DNA of 64,000 bases, from assembly GCA_965248995.1 (NCBI GenBank), contig CBDFKY010000004.1:1-64000 (forward strand). The letters are read 5' to 3'. Shown here piece by piece: positions 1 through 9,306 of the stretch. This stretch comes from CBDFKY01 sp965248995 (GTDB lineage: Bacteria > Pseudomonadota > Alphaproteobacteria > Rickettsiales > UBA998). Both the position numbers and the translations under genes were made by a program. Positions within the stretch are counted from its first letter, which is position 1, and the number at the start of each line of letters is the position of its first letter. The notes beneath the pieces were generated by a model. The model saw only the letters and a list, made by a program, of their open reading frames with translations. It did not search any database and was not told the origin of the DNA.

Positions 1-1
1 G

Positions 2-154
2 AAGGAAGCCCTCGTGAAATTACAGGAGGAAGGGAAAATTCCTGAAGAGGAAGTCGCCCGTATCCTTGCCACCAGTGGGGATATGGAGAAGAAAGATCCG
101 GCGGCCGGCGGGACGAACGGCGCGAATTCACAACGTAATCATTCCAGTTTTTAA
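2..154 (+). CDS. C-terminal end of a probable PilT-type ATPase (partial)
   Basis: The window opens inside a reading frame that stays open for 50 codons and stops at TAA 152-154. The visible peptide has a helical, Glu/Lys-rich tail (around KLQEEGKIPEEEVARIL) followed by a polar, Gly/Asn-rich end. Secretion ATPases of the PilT/PilU family end with a similar helix after the hexamer core, and pilT commonly precedes pilU, so the C-terminus of PilT is the best guess. No catalytic motif is inside the window, so this rests on position and on the character of the tail. The downstream pilU starts 16 bases after the stop, suggesting one operon. Confidence 0.5.
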   Translation, partial: KEALVKLQEEGKIPEEEVARILATSGDMEKKDPAAGGTNGANSQRNHSSF

Positions 155-170
155 ACGAGGGCGGCAGGTG

Positions 171-1310
171 ATGAAACTGGAAGCGGTCATGGATGAATTC
201 CTTCTGAAACGGGGCTCCGACCTGTTTTTCACGTACGGATATCCGCCGGTCATGAGGGTAGAGGGGCAGATGGTGCCGCTCGACGACATGCCGGTCGATG
301 ACGGCGCCATCACCATGGTGATGCAGGCATTGCTGGATGAAAACCAGATCGACGAGTTTGAGAGCACGCTGGAACTCAATGCCATCAAATCCTGGTACGG
401 ACGCGCCCGCCTGCGCATCAACGTCTTCCGGCAGCAGCAGCATAACGCGTTCGCTATCCGCCGGGTGGAAACCCGCATCCCGACCCTGGATGATCTGGGA
501 TTGCCGAAGATTTACAAGGATCTGATCATGGCGAAACGGGGACTGGTGCTGGTGGTGGGGCAGACAGGCTGCGGAAAATCCACCTCGCTTGCCGCGATGA
601 TCGGGCACCGGAACACTTATGGGCAAGGGCATATCATCACGATTGAGGACCCGATCGAATTCGTGCACCAGCACCAGAAATGCGTGATCTCGCAGCGCGA
701 CGTGGGGATCGATACCTATTCGTTCGGCATGGCGCTCAAAAACGCGCTGCGCCAGACGCCGGACGTGATTTTGATCGGAGAGATACGGGACCGGGAAACG
801 ATGGAAAGCGCGGTGGCTTTTGCGGAAACAGGGCATCTGTGCGTCAGTACGCTGCATTCCAACAATGCCAACCAGGCGATCGAGCGGATCCTGAATTTTT
901 TCCCCGTCGAAGTGCATAAGCAGATTCTGGCGAACCTCAGTTTCAACCTGCGGGGCATCATCTCACAGCGGCTGGTGGAAAACGTGCACGGAAAACGGTC
1001 GCCCGTGGTGGAGGTGATGCTGAACGAAGGGCTGATCCGCGACCATATCCATCTCGGCAATATCACGATGATCAAAGAGGAAATGGAAAAACACCAGGAT
1101 CGCGGGATGCAGACCTTCGACCAATCGCTGCTGGAACTGTATAAACAGGGGACGATCACGGAAGCGATGGCGCTGCGGGAATCGGACAGCGCCTCCAACC
1201 TGCTGATGCGCATCAAGCAGAACGACAACGTGCATAAGTTCAAGACGCACGAGTCCGGTATCACCGGAGTGGGAATGTCGGCGTATCATACGCCGCAGAA
1301 TGATTTCTGA
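171..1310 (+). CDS. pilU: Type IV pilus retraction ATPase PilU
   Basis: 379-residue hexameric ATPase of the PilT/PilU family, which powers type IV pilus retraction (twitching, surface movement) at the inner-membrane base of the pilus. The N-terminal PAS-like domain is followed by a Walker A GQTGCGKST at about residues 130-138, an acidic Asp box (IEDPIEF), a Walker B region with ILIGEIRD and a His box (ETGHLCVSTLH). The extended C-terminal tail after the core and FDQSLLELY resemble PilU more than PilT. The frame is open further upstream to 66, but ATG 171 follows a purine-rich stretch (GAGGGCGGCAGG) and gives the usual PilU N-terminus. It ends 14 bases from the convergent fliB gene. Confidence 0.9.
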   Translation: MKLEAVMDEFLLKRGSDLFFTYGYPPVMRVEGQMVPLDDMPVDDGAITMVMQALLDENQIDEFESTLELNAIKSWYGRARLRINVFRQQQHNAFAIRRVETRIPTLDDLGLPKIYKDLIMAKRGLVLVVGQTGCGKSTSLAAMIGHRNTYGQGHIITIEDPIEFVHQHQKCVISQRDVGIDTYSFGMALKNALRQTPDVILIGEIRDRETMESAVAFAETGHLCVSTLHSNNANQAIERILNFFPVEVHKQILANLSFNLRGIISQRLVENVHGKRSPVVEVMLNEGLIRDHIHLGNITMIKEEMEKHQDRGMQTFDQSLLELYKQGTITEAMALRESDSASNLLMRIKQNDNVHKFKTHESGITGVGMSAYHTPQNDF

Positions 1311-1324
1311 TAGGTCGCTTCTGG

Positions 1325-2518
1325 TTAGAACGCCAGCAGCCCGTGTATCCGCGCGAGCGTGTCGAACCCGACCTGACGGTAAAGCTGCAGGGCGGTGCGG
1401 CTTTCGGCGAGGTGGTCCGTAAAACGTGACAGGCTCTGGACGATACGGATGATATCTTCTTCAGCAGGCGGGCCGCCCGCCGTTTCGCAGGCGCTCATCA
1501 GTGCAAGGGTGAGCGTGGCGTAGCGCATCGCAAGCAAGGTGGCGCGGTCGGCCAGCGTGTCTCCCGGGCCTGCGAAAGGGAAAGTGGAAGCGGAAAGCTG
1601 GGCGGCAAGCAGGCGGGAGAGCAAGGGGGCAAGAGCGGGCCGGTAATGGAGTTTCCAGCGTTCCTGCATCTGCTGGAGGGCGGTGGCGCTGGACTCCGAA
1701 ACCAGAAGCGTGACCATGACGGGGTCCACCGTCACCTGCAGGCCGGCGATCATCTCCCGCAAGGTCTGTTGCAGTCGGAGGGAAGGAGCATGGGTGCTGG
1801 CCCCGATCAATGCCAGAAGCACGTTCAGCAGGTTGAAAGAGTCGGCGGCGTGGGATTCGGGGGCCGGTAGGACGGGGTGCGGCTGCCGGAGATGCAGGGA
1901 AGCCATTTCCGCCCAGCAGGCAACGGGCAGTTTTTCCAAGGACTGGCAGAGGGAAAGGAGGTGCAGGATGACGTGTTCCGGCGGAGTATCCGCCTTAAGG
2001 ACTTCATCAATCACCATCAGATGAAGCTGCCACGCTTCGGCGACGTCCATTCCTTCCGGCAGGTAATCTCTCAGCGTCACCGGTAACCGTTCTGCCGGTT
2101 CCGTGCGGGTGGAAAAAGATTCCTCCCGCGGTGCGAAAAGTGCCAGCCGGGCGATTTCTGGACAGGAAAGGGCGGCGGAGACGATTTCACGCTCGCCGAG
2201 CGTCCGGGTAATACGCGGATAAAAATGGCAGGCGTCGCTTAGAAAATCGGTGCCGCGTTGACGCTGAATTCCACACCAGCCGTCTTCATATTTGACGCAG
2301 TAATCCGTAGAGATATTCCGTCGCATGACGGCGTCATCCCCTTCCGCCACCACCGCCTCCAGTAATTCAGGGGCCTGATGTTCGTATCGCTCGATGGTCG
2401 GTGTATCCACCTGCATACTCCACCCTTTGCAGCAGGTGTCGGGGCAAGCGGCTCCGATACAGACGAAATCCCGCACCATCCACGAGCGCGTGACGGTATG
2501 GGCAGCGTCCATGTTCAT
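1325..2518 (-). CDS. fliB: Flagellin lysine-N-methylase, FliB family
   Basis: 397-residue protein with the cysteine-rich signature of the FliB/YkgJ-type family: near the N-terminus C20, C25, C29 and C30 (context CIGAACPDTCCKGW), then DYC at about residue 73, WCGIQ and DACHFYPR. FliB transfers methyl groups to lysines of flagellin in Salmonella, and the cysteines are thought to hold a metal cluster. The start overlaps the stop of fliW by four bases (ATGA), so it is translationally coupled to the FlgK-FlgL-FliW cluster. This placement beside a flagellin-assembly factor supports a flagellin substrate, most likely the large flagellin at 47572-50481. Activity is inferred from the family, not shown. 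Confidence 0.8.
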   Translation of the reverse strand: MNMDAAHTVTRSWMVRDFVCIGAACPDTCCKGWSMQVDTPTIERYEHQAPELLEAVVAEGDDAVMRRNISTDYCVKYEDGWCGIQRQRGTDFLSDACHFYPRITRTLGEREIVSAALSCPEIARLALFAPREESFSTRTEPAERLPVTLRDYLPEGMDVAEAWQLHLMVIDEVLKADTPPEHVILHLLSLCQSLEKLPVACWAEMASLHLRQPHPVLPAPESHAADSFNLLNVLLALIGASTHAPSLRLQQTLREMIAGLQVTVDPVMVTLLVSESSATALQQMQERWKLHYRPALAPLLSRLLAAQLSASTFPFAGPGDTLADRATLLAMRYATLTLALMSACETAGGPPAEEDIIRIVQSLSRFTDHLAESRTALQLYRQVGFDTLARIHGLLAF

Positions 2519-3034
2519 GAAAGGGGTTGGATCATCTCACCGCCGAGTGGCTGGCGCACGAGGTAGGCGTTGTTGCGGAGCACCGCCTGCGTGCCGCGCA
2601 TCCGCCGCGTATCCAGGAATACGGGCGCGCGGGCGTTGACGGACAGGCGCACCTGGCTGCTTTCACGGTACACGTTGACGATCAGGTACAGTTCCAGATG
2701 TTCCGGACTGATCTCCAGATCCGCCGCCGCTTCGACGATATCCTGCTTGACGATGATCTCATTCTCTGCCGCCAGCGGCAGGGTGATGAACGACAGGCCG
2801 TAATCGTCCAGCGACTGCAGCAGGCGGAAGCGGGCGAATTTTTTGGCGGGAAAGTTCAGCAGCTTGAACAGGTTGCGTTCCGGCATCCCGAGCAGGCCTT
2901 TTTTCAAAGATCATCGGGTTTTCGTGGGTGATGGTGATCCTGCCGAAACGCGTCTCGATCTCTTCCGGGGCCCGCGCCTCACCGATCAGGCGGCCGGAAA
3001 GCGGATCGTCCATATGATTAAGCGGCTGCGACAT
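2515..3034 (-). pseudogene. fliW: Flagellar assembly factor FliW, frameshifted in this sequence
   Basis: FliW binds flagellin and, in species with CsrA, links flagellin level to translation. Two minus-strand frames together make one FliW. The first gives the N-terminus with IETRFGRITITHENPMIF, and the second continues with GLLGMPERNLFKLLNFP to the stop at 2515. They meet at a T-run of six on the plus strand (2899-2904, A6 in the gene). Removing one A restores a single frame of typical FliW length. ATG 3034 is preceded by AGGAG at good spacing, which argues against the ATG at 3103 that overlaps the extended flgL frame. The cause may be sequencing error, true mutation or slippage on the A-run. 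Confidence 0.75.
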
Positions 3035-3099
3035 GATGGCTCCTGCCTCGGCTAAGGTGTGGCCGGCTATAGCGTGGCCGACTGAACTGGTTGCGTAAC

Positions 3100-4075
3100 T
3101 CATTGTACCCTCATCGTGTTATTGTGCAATAGGTTTTCAAAATGATGGAGAATTCTTAAACGGAGGAAATCCGACAGGCGCAGGCTGCTGATCTTGGCGA
3201 ATACCTGGAACGTGGCCTGCAGAGTCGCCTGATCGATGGCCACCTTGGAAGCGGCGTCCACCTGGTCGACGTTGAGGATTTCCTGCGACACGCCCGTATA
3301 ATACAGTTCCGTATCCTTCTGGCGGGCGGTGACGCGGTCCACTTCCGTGCGCTGGGACTGGACGCCGGCGCGGAGCGCATTGATGTCTTTGAGCGCGTCC
3401 TGTATTTGGTCCGTCGCCGTGTTCAATTCGGTGGTATTCTTATCCGCATCGCCCTTCAGTGAAAGCGAGATGGCCGCGAACAGTTTCTGAAACGCCGGGT
3501 TATCGGCGCGGGCTTTGTATTCCAGGTCGATATTGTCCTGCACGCGCGTGACGACGTTCTGCTTGCCGCCCCGGTAATAATGGTCGTCCGGTACGCCCGG
3601 CGTCACCGCTTCGGGCACATCCGGATCATCGATGACGGGAGGGACGTCGGTCTGCGTACCGCCGAACAGGTACCTTCCCTCGACGTTGACGTTCAGTTCC
3701 TTGGCGATGGAAAGCCGCAGACCTTTCAACTGTTCGCCGAACGAAATACTGTTGGCGGCGGCCGGGTTGTTGCGCAGCGTCACCAGACTCGCGACCTTGT
3801 CGCCGAGGTCGATGATCGCGCCGAGCGACTGTTCCTGCGTCTGCAGGCGGCTGGTGGTCTCCGCGTTGTTATCCTGATACATCTTCAGGCGCTTGACTTC
3901 TTTTTCTAGCCCGGTCAACTGCTCGACCTGGCCGGTGTAGGTCTGGAAGTTGCGCCCCTTCAGGCCGCTGGAGACCTGATCCTGCAGGTTAGCAAGATCT
4001 CCCTGTACCTTCTGGAAGTTGCCTATGGCGTTGTTGTAGACCGACAGGGTTGGAAACGCGGGTGATTTCAGTCAT
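3100..4075 (-). pseudogene. flgL: Flagellar hook-filament junction protein FlgL, frameshifted near its start
   Basis: FlgL (HAP3) forms the second junction ring between hook and filament. Most of the protein is readable, including the C-terminal D0 helix ending with ALQ-type sequence (QATLQATFQVFAKISSL). The natural start ATG 4075 gives MTEITRVS, then the frame breaks at about 4050-4051. In the next frame the classic SVYNNAIGNFQKVQ continues to the C-terminus. Removing one A from the AA dinucleotide there joins both parts. The C-terminus also runs about 19 residues past the usual end (after LSDFL) to the stop at 3100. A second one-base insertion near 3161-3165 would explain this, placing the native stop at about 3156. 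Confidence 0.75.
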
Positions 4076-4105
4076 GGTGCTTGTATCTCCTTACTCGATT
4101 CGGTT

Positions 4106-6839
4106 TTACTGTACCGCCTGGAACAGCGCATCGAACATGGCGTTGGCCACCGTGATGATGCGCGCCGAGGCGGTATAGGCATTCTGGTAGATCGTCGTAT
4201 TGGCGAGTTCTTCATCCACGTTCACGCCGGAATAAGAATTCATGCGCTGCGTGAAGCCGTCGAGCAGCGTGCTCTGGCCTTTGGCGGTAGTTTGTGCCGT
4301 GGTGGCGTTAGACGCCATGGAGCCGAGGATTTCTCCCGCATAGCCGCCGAAGGTCTGGGTGGAGGAATCCAGCCCGCCCGCCGGGGCGAAAGACTGCGCG
4401 GCGATATCCAGTTTCGCCAGCGCCTGCGCGGTGCTGTTGTTACCGGCCTTGCGCTCATAGGTATAGAGCGGAGTGGCGTTCGGATCGGCAGGCTGGTTGG
4501 TGCGTTCCAAATTGCCCACTGAAACGAGGCTGGAATTATCGACCAGCCGCTGTTCCACCGCCAGATTCAGGGCACTGCCCTTGACCGTATCGCCCGTCGG
4601 GGTGGAGACGTTGCTGTTGAAAAAGTTATTGAGCTCGAAATAATGGGAGAATCCGCGGTTGGTACCCGCCGCCGTTGGGGAGGTGGAAGTGGTGCCCAGC
4701 TGTTTGCTGTCCATCGAATCGATGGCGATGGTGTTGTTCGGGTCGTAAGTCACCAGTTTGAGGTAGCCTTTCTGATCCTGATATTTCCCATTGACCTGCG
4801 GCAGTTCCACCCCGTTCGCGTCCACCAGAATGGCTTTCATGTAAGGCGTACTGCTGGTCGGGATGCTGCGTACGCCGTTACCGCCGCTCACCGCGGTGTT
4901 GTTGTACCGGTCATTGCGAAGCCCGGTCTGCGTATTGGGAATGCGGTAGGTGATCGTCGTGAGTTTCATATCACTCAGGTTACTGTTGTCATTGGAGTGG
5001 GGAGGCCACTTTCACCTGGATATCGTAATAAGTGGAATTAGGCGCGCCGCTCAGGTTCGCGGTGATGGCTCCGTTGTCGGTCGTGCGGCGTTTGTCGCCC
5101 GCTGTGATGGTGTCGTATTTGGGAATGACCTTTTCCGTCCCGGCGATAGTGACGCCGGTCGTCGTGGCGGCGGACAGCGTATCGACGCTGAAACTGTTAG
5201 CGGTGGCGTTCTTCACCACGAAATACTGGCCGAAATTACTGGCGGGAATACCGCCGATCGGCCCTGCCGGCGGTTCGAGATAGACGATGTCGCCGTTTTT
5301 CAGGCCGTTATTGGCGGCATTGACGGTGACGCCCGGCACGCCCGTCGTCGTATTATACTGGCTGACGGTAAGCGCCGGACGGGTGGTGCTGACGTTGGTG
5401 ACATTGGCGCCCGTATCGTCGAGCACCTGTACATCGGAGACGAAAAAATCGGTATCTTTCGCGGAAATATTTTCCAGGTCGAAGTCAAAGCTGAAGGTCG
5501 ATGGGGAACCGTTCGGCAGTTTATCCGTTTGCGAGGCGAGCTGGATATTGCTCAAATTGCCCAGATTCGCCTTGATGGCGGGAGGGTTATAGTAATTGTT
5601 GATCTCGTCGATGATCGACTGCACGCTTGGCTGCCCCTTGCCAGTGCCGCCGTCCAGCTTGGAGAGATCAATGGTAAGCGGACGCACGCCGGTATATGTT
5701 TCGTTATTATATGGAGAAGTGAGGGGCTTGCCTTCCTTGTCCAGCACCGCGAGCTGGATCTTGCCGCTCCAGTCGGAAACATCCTGCGCACTGACCGCCC
5801 GCGTGCCGGTCAGTTCATCCGCTCCCGGATAGGCCGAGCCGGCATTATGTACCGCGTTGAAGTTGTCCCGCAATACCGAAGCCAGCTGGTCGAGCTGGGC
5901 CAGCGCATCCGGAATCTTCTTGTCCCGCTGGTCGAGCAGCGCCTTGATTTTGCCCTGTGTCAGGTCGGTCTTGACCGACCCCTCCACCCCGCCGGAAACC
6001 AGCACCTGCGGCGGTACCAGCCGTTTGCCGGCCTCATCCAGCCGGTAGACGTTGATCGGCTTGATCGGGTTGCCGTCCTCCAGGTCGCTGACGGAGCGGA
6101 TCTGGTCGTAGCTGACCTCATAGGCGGACTGATCCAGCAGCGGAATACCGTTCGCCGTGTAGATATAGACCTGATTCTGGTCCTGCGTGAGGACGTCGAC
6201 GTCCATCAGCGAGGAAATCTTGCTCACGATCTGGTCCTGCTGGTCCTGCAGGCCGCTGATCGGGTTGCCGAGCACGGAAGCGTTGGAGATGGCGCTGTTG
6301 ATATGGTCGAGCTGGCCGAGCAGGTCGTTCAGGCTGGTAACGGATTCGGAAATGTCCTTGTCCGCCTGCAGCCGTAAATCTTCCATCGATCCGGCCAGGC
6401 CCGACACTTCGCGGGACAGCGTGGCGCCGGTATCCACCGTCTGCTGGCGGAAGGACGTGCGTTCCGGCGTTTCCGCCATGGACTGCACCTGATTGAAGAA
6501 AGTGGAAATATATTCATCCAGGCTGTTGGTGCCGCCCGGTTCGCCGAGCAACACTTGCGCCCGGCCATAATAATCATCGTTGGTGTTCGCGTTGGAGGTA
6601 ACGGACGTCTGGGTGCGGATGCTGCGCTGTAAATAGGTATCGACCTTGCGCACTACGTCATCGATCTTCACCCCGTTTCCCACGTTCTGGTTGCCTACAT
6701 ACACCGCCGATTGCTCAAGGGTTTTGCGCGTATAGCCGTCCGTGTTGGCATTGGAAATATTCTGCGCCACGACACTCAGCGCCCGCTGGTTGACGTTCAG
6801 GCCGGACAGGGCATTATTGATCGCAAGTTCGAGGCTCAT
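4106..6839 (-). pseudogene. flgK: Flagellar hook-associated protein FlgK, frameshifted near its C-terminal third
   Basis: FlgK (HAP1) is the first hook-filament junction protein. The 616-residue first part starts with the standard D0 region (LAINNALSGLNVNQRALSVVAQNISNANTDGY is split by residue class but is easily recognised) and stops at TGA 4989. The remaining 287 residues, ending in the D0 helix NAMFDALFQAVQ, lie in another frame. The two frames join if one C is removed from the CCCC run at 4999-5002 (plus strand GGGG), giving ASHSNDNSNLSDMKL across the junction. A beta-rich module around residues 490-570 resembles one in FlgE. It lies downstream of flgN and a palindromic repeat. The whole protein would be about 910 residues, longer than the roughly 550 of enteric FlgK. 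Confidence 0.8.
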
Positions 6840-6880
6840 AAGCTATCCTTCTATTATAGTCGCCGATGGTAGAGAGTGCC

Positions 6881-7009
6881 GCTCCCTCCTTGAGGGGGAG
6901 CGGGTAAGACAAGACCGAAGGTCGCAGGCGAATCGTGGGGGGATGACAGCAGAGAAAAAGCCCCCCCACCAAAACACGTTGTGTTTTGACTCCCCCTCAA
7001 GGGGGGAGT
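6881..7009. repeat. Three-hairpin palindromic intergenic element
   Basis: The 209-base gap between flgN and flgK holds three inverted repeats. GCTCCCTC / GAGGGGGAGC-type arms pair at 6881-6901. AAAACAC / GTGTTTT pair perfectly at 6971-6987. ACTCCCCC / GGGGGAGT pair at 6989-7009. The outer two hairpins have related C-rich arms in opposite orientation. Such bounded palindromes are typical of dispersed REP/BIME- or MITE-like repeats. An open frame across it (6843-7046) reads like translated repeat and has no gene character. It may attenuate or protect the flgN-flgK mRNA. Confidence 0.6.
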
Positions 7010-7048
7010 TGTTCCGTATCACCTTATTGACCAAATATCTCCTCATGT

Positions 7049-7627
7049 TTAAATCGATCGGTTCAGTGACAGCGACACGGACGGATCACCGGCCCGTTGC
7101 CCCTTGCTGGTGTAAAAACTCTGGCGGGCGCTTTCGTTGGCGAGCTCGGTAATCGCTTCCACCACCTTGGCGTTGACTTCTTTCGCCACCATCAGGCGTT
7201 TATAATTTTCCCCCAGTACCAGATTGAAAATCTCTACCAGCTGATAGAAATCATCCTCCTGTTCCTCGTTCATCTCGGTACGCAGGCGATTGCGGCGGGC
7301 CATCAGTTTCTGCTGTTTTTCCAGCGCGTCGACCAGCGCCTTCTTTTCCGACTGCAGGGAGGCGACCCCGGAAATCTGCATCGCGTCCAGGTAATCCGCT
7401 TCCTGCGCCAGCAGTTGGGCGAGGCGGGCGATCAGCAGTTTCAGCATTTCGAAACTGATGGTTTCCGGCTGGTGGATGGCGGAAGCCGCCGCCTCCGCCA
7501 GTTTTTTCATATCCAGTTCGTAATCCTGCATGGAGATCGCTTCGTCGATCACCGAAGCGATGGAAAGGCGGGGGTCCGTTGCGGGCGCTTCCACTTTGGG
7601 GAATTTCGTCTTAAGAGAGCTGGCCAT
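7049..7627 (-). CDS. flgN: FlgN-type flagellar export chaperone
   Basis: 192-residue, almost fully helical protein with heptad-rich segments (residues about 60-120, including LLIARLAQLLAQEADYLDAM and DALEKQQKLMARRNRLR) and a polar C-terminal tail ending SLSLNRSI. This size and composition match the FlgN/FlgN-like family, the export chaperone for the junction proteins FlgK and FlgL, whose genes follow on the same strand. It overlaps flgJ by 17 bases, so the order flgI-flgJ-flgN-flgK is one transcription unit. Sequence conservation in FlgN is low, so the assignment leans on helicity and neighbours. Confidence 0.75.
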   Translation of the reverse strand: MASSLKTKFPKVEAPATDPRLSIASVIDEAISMQDYELDMKKLAEAAASAIHQPETISFEMLKLLIARLAQLLAQEADYLDAMQISGVASLQSEKKALVDALEKQQKLMARRNRLRTEMNEEQEDDFYQLVEIFNLVLGENYKRLMVAKEVNAKVVEAITELANESARQSFYTSKGQRAGDPSVSLSLNRSI

Positions 7628-7976
7628 AATGTTTTTTCACCTCCTGATTCTGCAATAATTGCCGGGTCACTTGATCAGCGACGCCGATGCCGCCGTTCTT
7701 CGCCATCAATTTACCGTATTCGTCGATCATCATCGAACGATAGACGTCTTCCGCCTGACCGCCGCCGAATATCTCGTTGGTGCCGACGCCTGCGAACATA
7801 TGATCCAGCATCTGCGAGATGAATACCGCCTCGAATTCCTGCGCGGCCTTCTTCACCTGTTTCGGATCCTGCGTTCCCTGTTTCTGAAGGCGGGCGATGC
7901 GTTCCGCTGCCACGTCCATGCTGCCGCTGCGTTCGGCGCTCAACATTCTCGCATCACTGTCACTGCGTATTTGCAT
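7611..7976 (-). CDS. flgJ: FlgJ-type rod-binding protein, no muramidase domain
   Basis: 121 residues that correspond to the N-terminal rod-binding domain of FlgJ only. The typical motif KKAAQEFEAVFISQML is at about residues 43-58, followed by GGGQAEDVYRSMMIDEYGKLMA and a C-terminal helix. FlgJ caps the growing rod. In gamma- and betaproteobacteria it carries an extra peptidoglycan hydrolase domain, while alphaproteobacteria commonly have this short form and use a separate enzyme. It sits 9 bases after flgI and overlaps flgN. Confidence 0.9.
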   Translation of the reverse strand: MQIRSDSDARMLSAERSGSMDVAAERIARLQKQGTQDPKQVKKAAQEFEAVFISQMLDHMFAGVGTNEIFGGGQAEDVYRSMMIDEYGKLMAKNGGIGVADQVTRQLLQNQEVKKHYGQLS

Positions 7977-7985
7977 TCCTGCCTC

Positions 7986-9113
7986 CTACCGTGTCTCGAT
8001 TTCCGCCTGCATCGCGCCGGCGGCCTTGATGTTCTGCAGAATCGTAATCAGGTCACGCGGGCCGACGCCGAGCGCGTTGAGGCCGGTGACCAGGTCACGC
8101 AGTGTCGCACCTTTTGGAAGGATCGCCACCTTGTTTCCGCTGTTTTCGTCCACGGTGATGTCGGTTTGCGGCACCACTGTGGTTTGCGCTCCCTCCGGGG
8201 CGAAGGCGCCCGGTTGGGATACGGCAGGTTTTTCCTCCACTTTCACCACCAGGTTGCCCTGCGCCACGGCCACCGTGTCGATGCGGACGTTCTCGCCCAT
8301 CACGATGGTGCCGGAGGCTTCGTCGATGATGATGCGGGCGGGCTGGTCGGTGGTCACTTCCAACGGTTCGATATCGGCAAGGAGTGTGGTCACGTCGCCC
8401 TGATACGATCCGGGAACGGTCAGTTCCACCGTGCCGGGGTCGGAGACGCGGGCCGTACCGGGGCCGACGCGGGCGTTGATCGCGTGCATGATGCTGCTGG
8501 CGGTAGTGATGTCGGGGTTGCGCAGGCCGAGACGCAACGTGTTCATCTTGTTCAGGTCGAAGCCGATTTCACGCTCCACCGTCGCGCCGTTGGCGATATA
8601 CGCATTGGTCGGCACGCCTTTGGTGATCGAAGTGCCGGAATCCCCCGCCACGCTGAAACCACCGACGGAAAGGGCACCTTGCCCCACGGCATAGACGTTC
8701 CCGTCCGCGCCGAGCAGCGGCGTGGCGAGCAGCGTGCCGCCGAGCAGGCTTTTCGCATCGCCGAGCGCGCTGACCGAGATATCCACCTTACTGCCGGAAC
8801 GGGCAAAGCCCGGTAGGGTCGCCGTGACCGTCACGGCGGCGACGTTGCGGGTTTTCAGGCTGGTGCCGCGCGTATTGACGCCCTGGCGTTCCAGAAAGGC
8901 GATCAGGCTCTGTTCGGTGAACGCATTGTTCTGCAGCCTGTCCCCCGAACCGTTCAGGCCGACTACCAGCCCGTAGCCCAGCAGGATGTTATCCCGGATG
9001 CCTTCCGTGGTGACGATATCCTTTATACGCGCCGCGTGTGCGGCATGCCCCACCGTCAGGAGCACGTATAAAAACGTTACGGAGCAACAAAGGAATAACC
9101 GGCTCAATTTCAT
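7986..9113 (-). CDS. flgI: Flagellar P-ring protein FlgI
   Basis: 375-residue periplasmic protein that forms the P ring around the rod in the peptidoglycan layer. ATG 9113 is chosen over an upstream start at 9137 because GGAGA lies just before it and it begins a clear signal peptide (MKLSRLFLCCSVTFLYVLL, then HAAHA before ARIKDIV). FlgI hallmarks follow: DNILLGYGLVVGLNGSGD at the mature N-terminus, KNVAAVTVTATLPGFA-like and KVDISVSALGDAKSLLGG segments, and the C-terminal LVTGLNALGVGPRDLITILQ. It is the first gene of the minus-strand run and probably its promoter lies in the AT-rich gap 9114-9306. The usual flgH and flgA partners are not adjacent. Confidence 0.95.
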   Translation of the reverse strand: MKLSRLFLCCSVTFLYVLLTVGHAAHAARIKDIVTTEGIRDNILLGYGLVVGLNGSGDRLQNNAFTEQSLIAFLERQGVNTRGTSLKTRNVAAVTVTATLPGFARSGSKVDISVSALGDAKSLLGGTLLATPLLGADGNVYAVGQGALSVGGFSVAGDSGTSITKGVPTNAYIANGATVEREIGFDLNKMNTLRLGLRNPDITTASSIMHAINARVGPGTARVSDPGTVELTVPGSYQGDVTTLLADIEPLEVTTDQPARIIIDEASGTIVMGENVRIDTVAVAQGNLVVKVEEKPAVSQPGAFAPEGAQTTVVPQTDITVDENSGNKVAILPKGATLRDLVTGLNALGVGPRDLITILQNIKAAGAMQAEIETR

Positions 9114-9306
9114 GTTATCTCCATATGCTAATATCATGCCACATACGAAACATGCTTTTTTAAATTTTATTCTCTGAAATTTGGTGACTTTTCTCTATTG
9201 CTTTTATATTTTCTATATTCACAAAAAATTTATCACTATTATTACGTATAAAAAACTAAGAACTTTTCCCTAAGAAAAAAATAATCAATATTAAATATAT
9301 AGGCTT

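Noticed and set aside
4950..6377. Long plus-strand open frame of 475 codons opposite flgK
   Set aside because: It is antisense to flgK, its residue composition is that of a reversed GC-rich gene (many Arg, Gly, Val), and it shows no family motif. FlgK motifs on the other strand are clear.
6843..7046. 67-codon open frame between flgK and flgN
   Set aside because: It only translates the palindromic repeat; no ribosome binding site or family likeness was seen.
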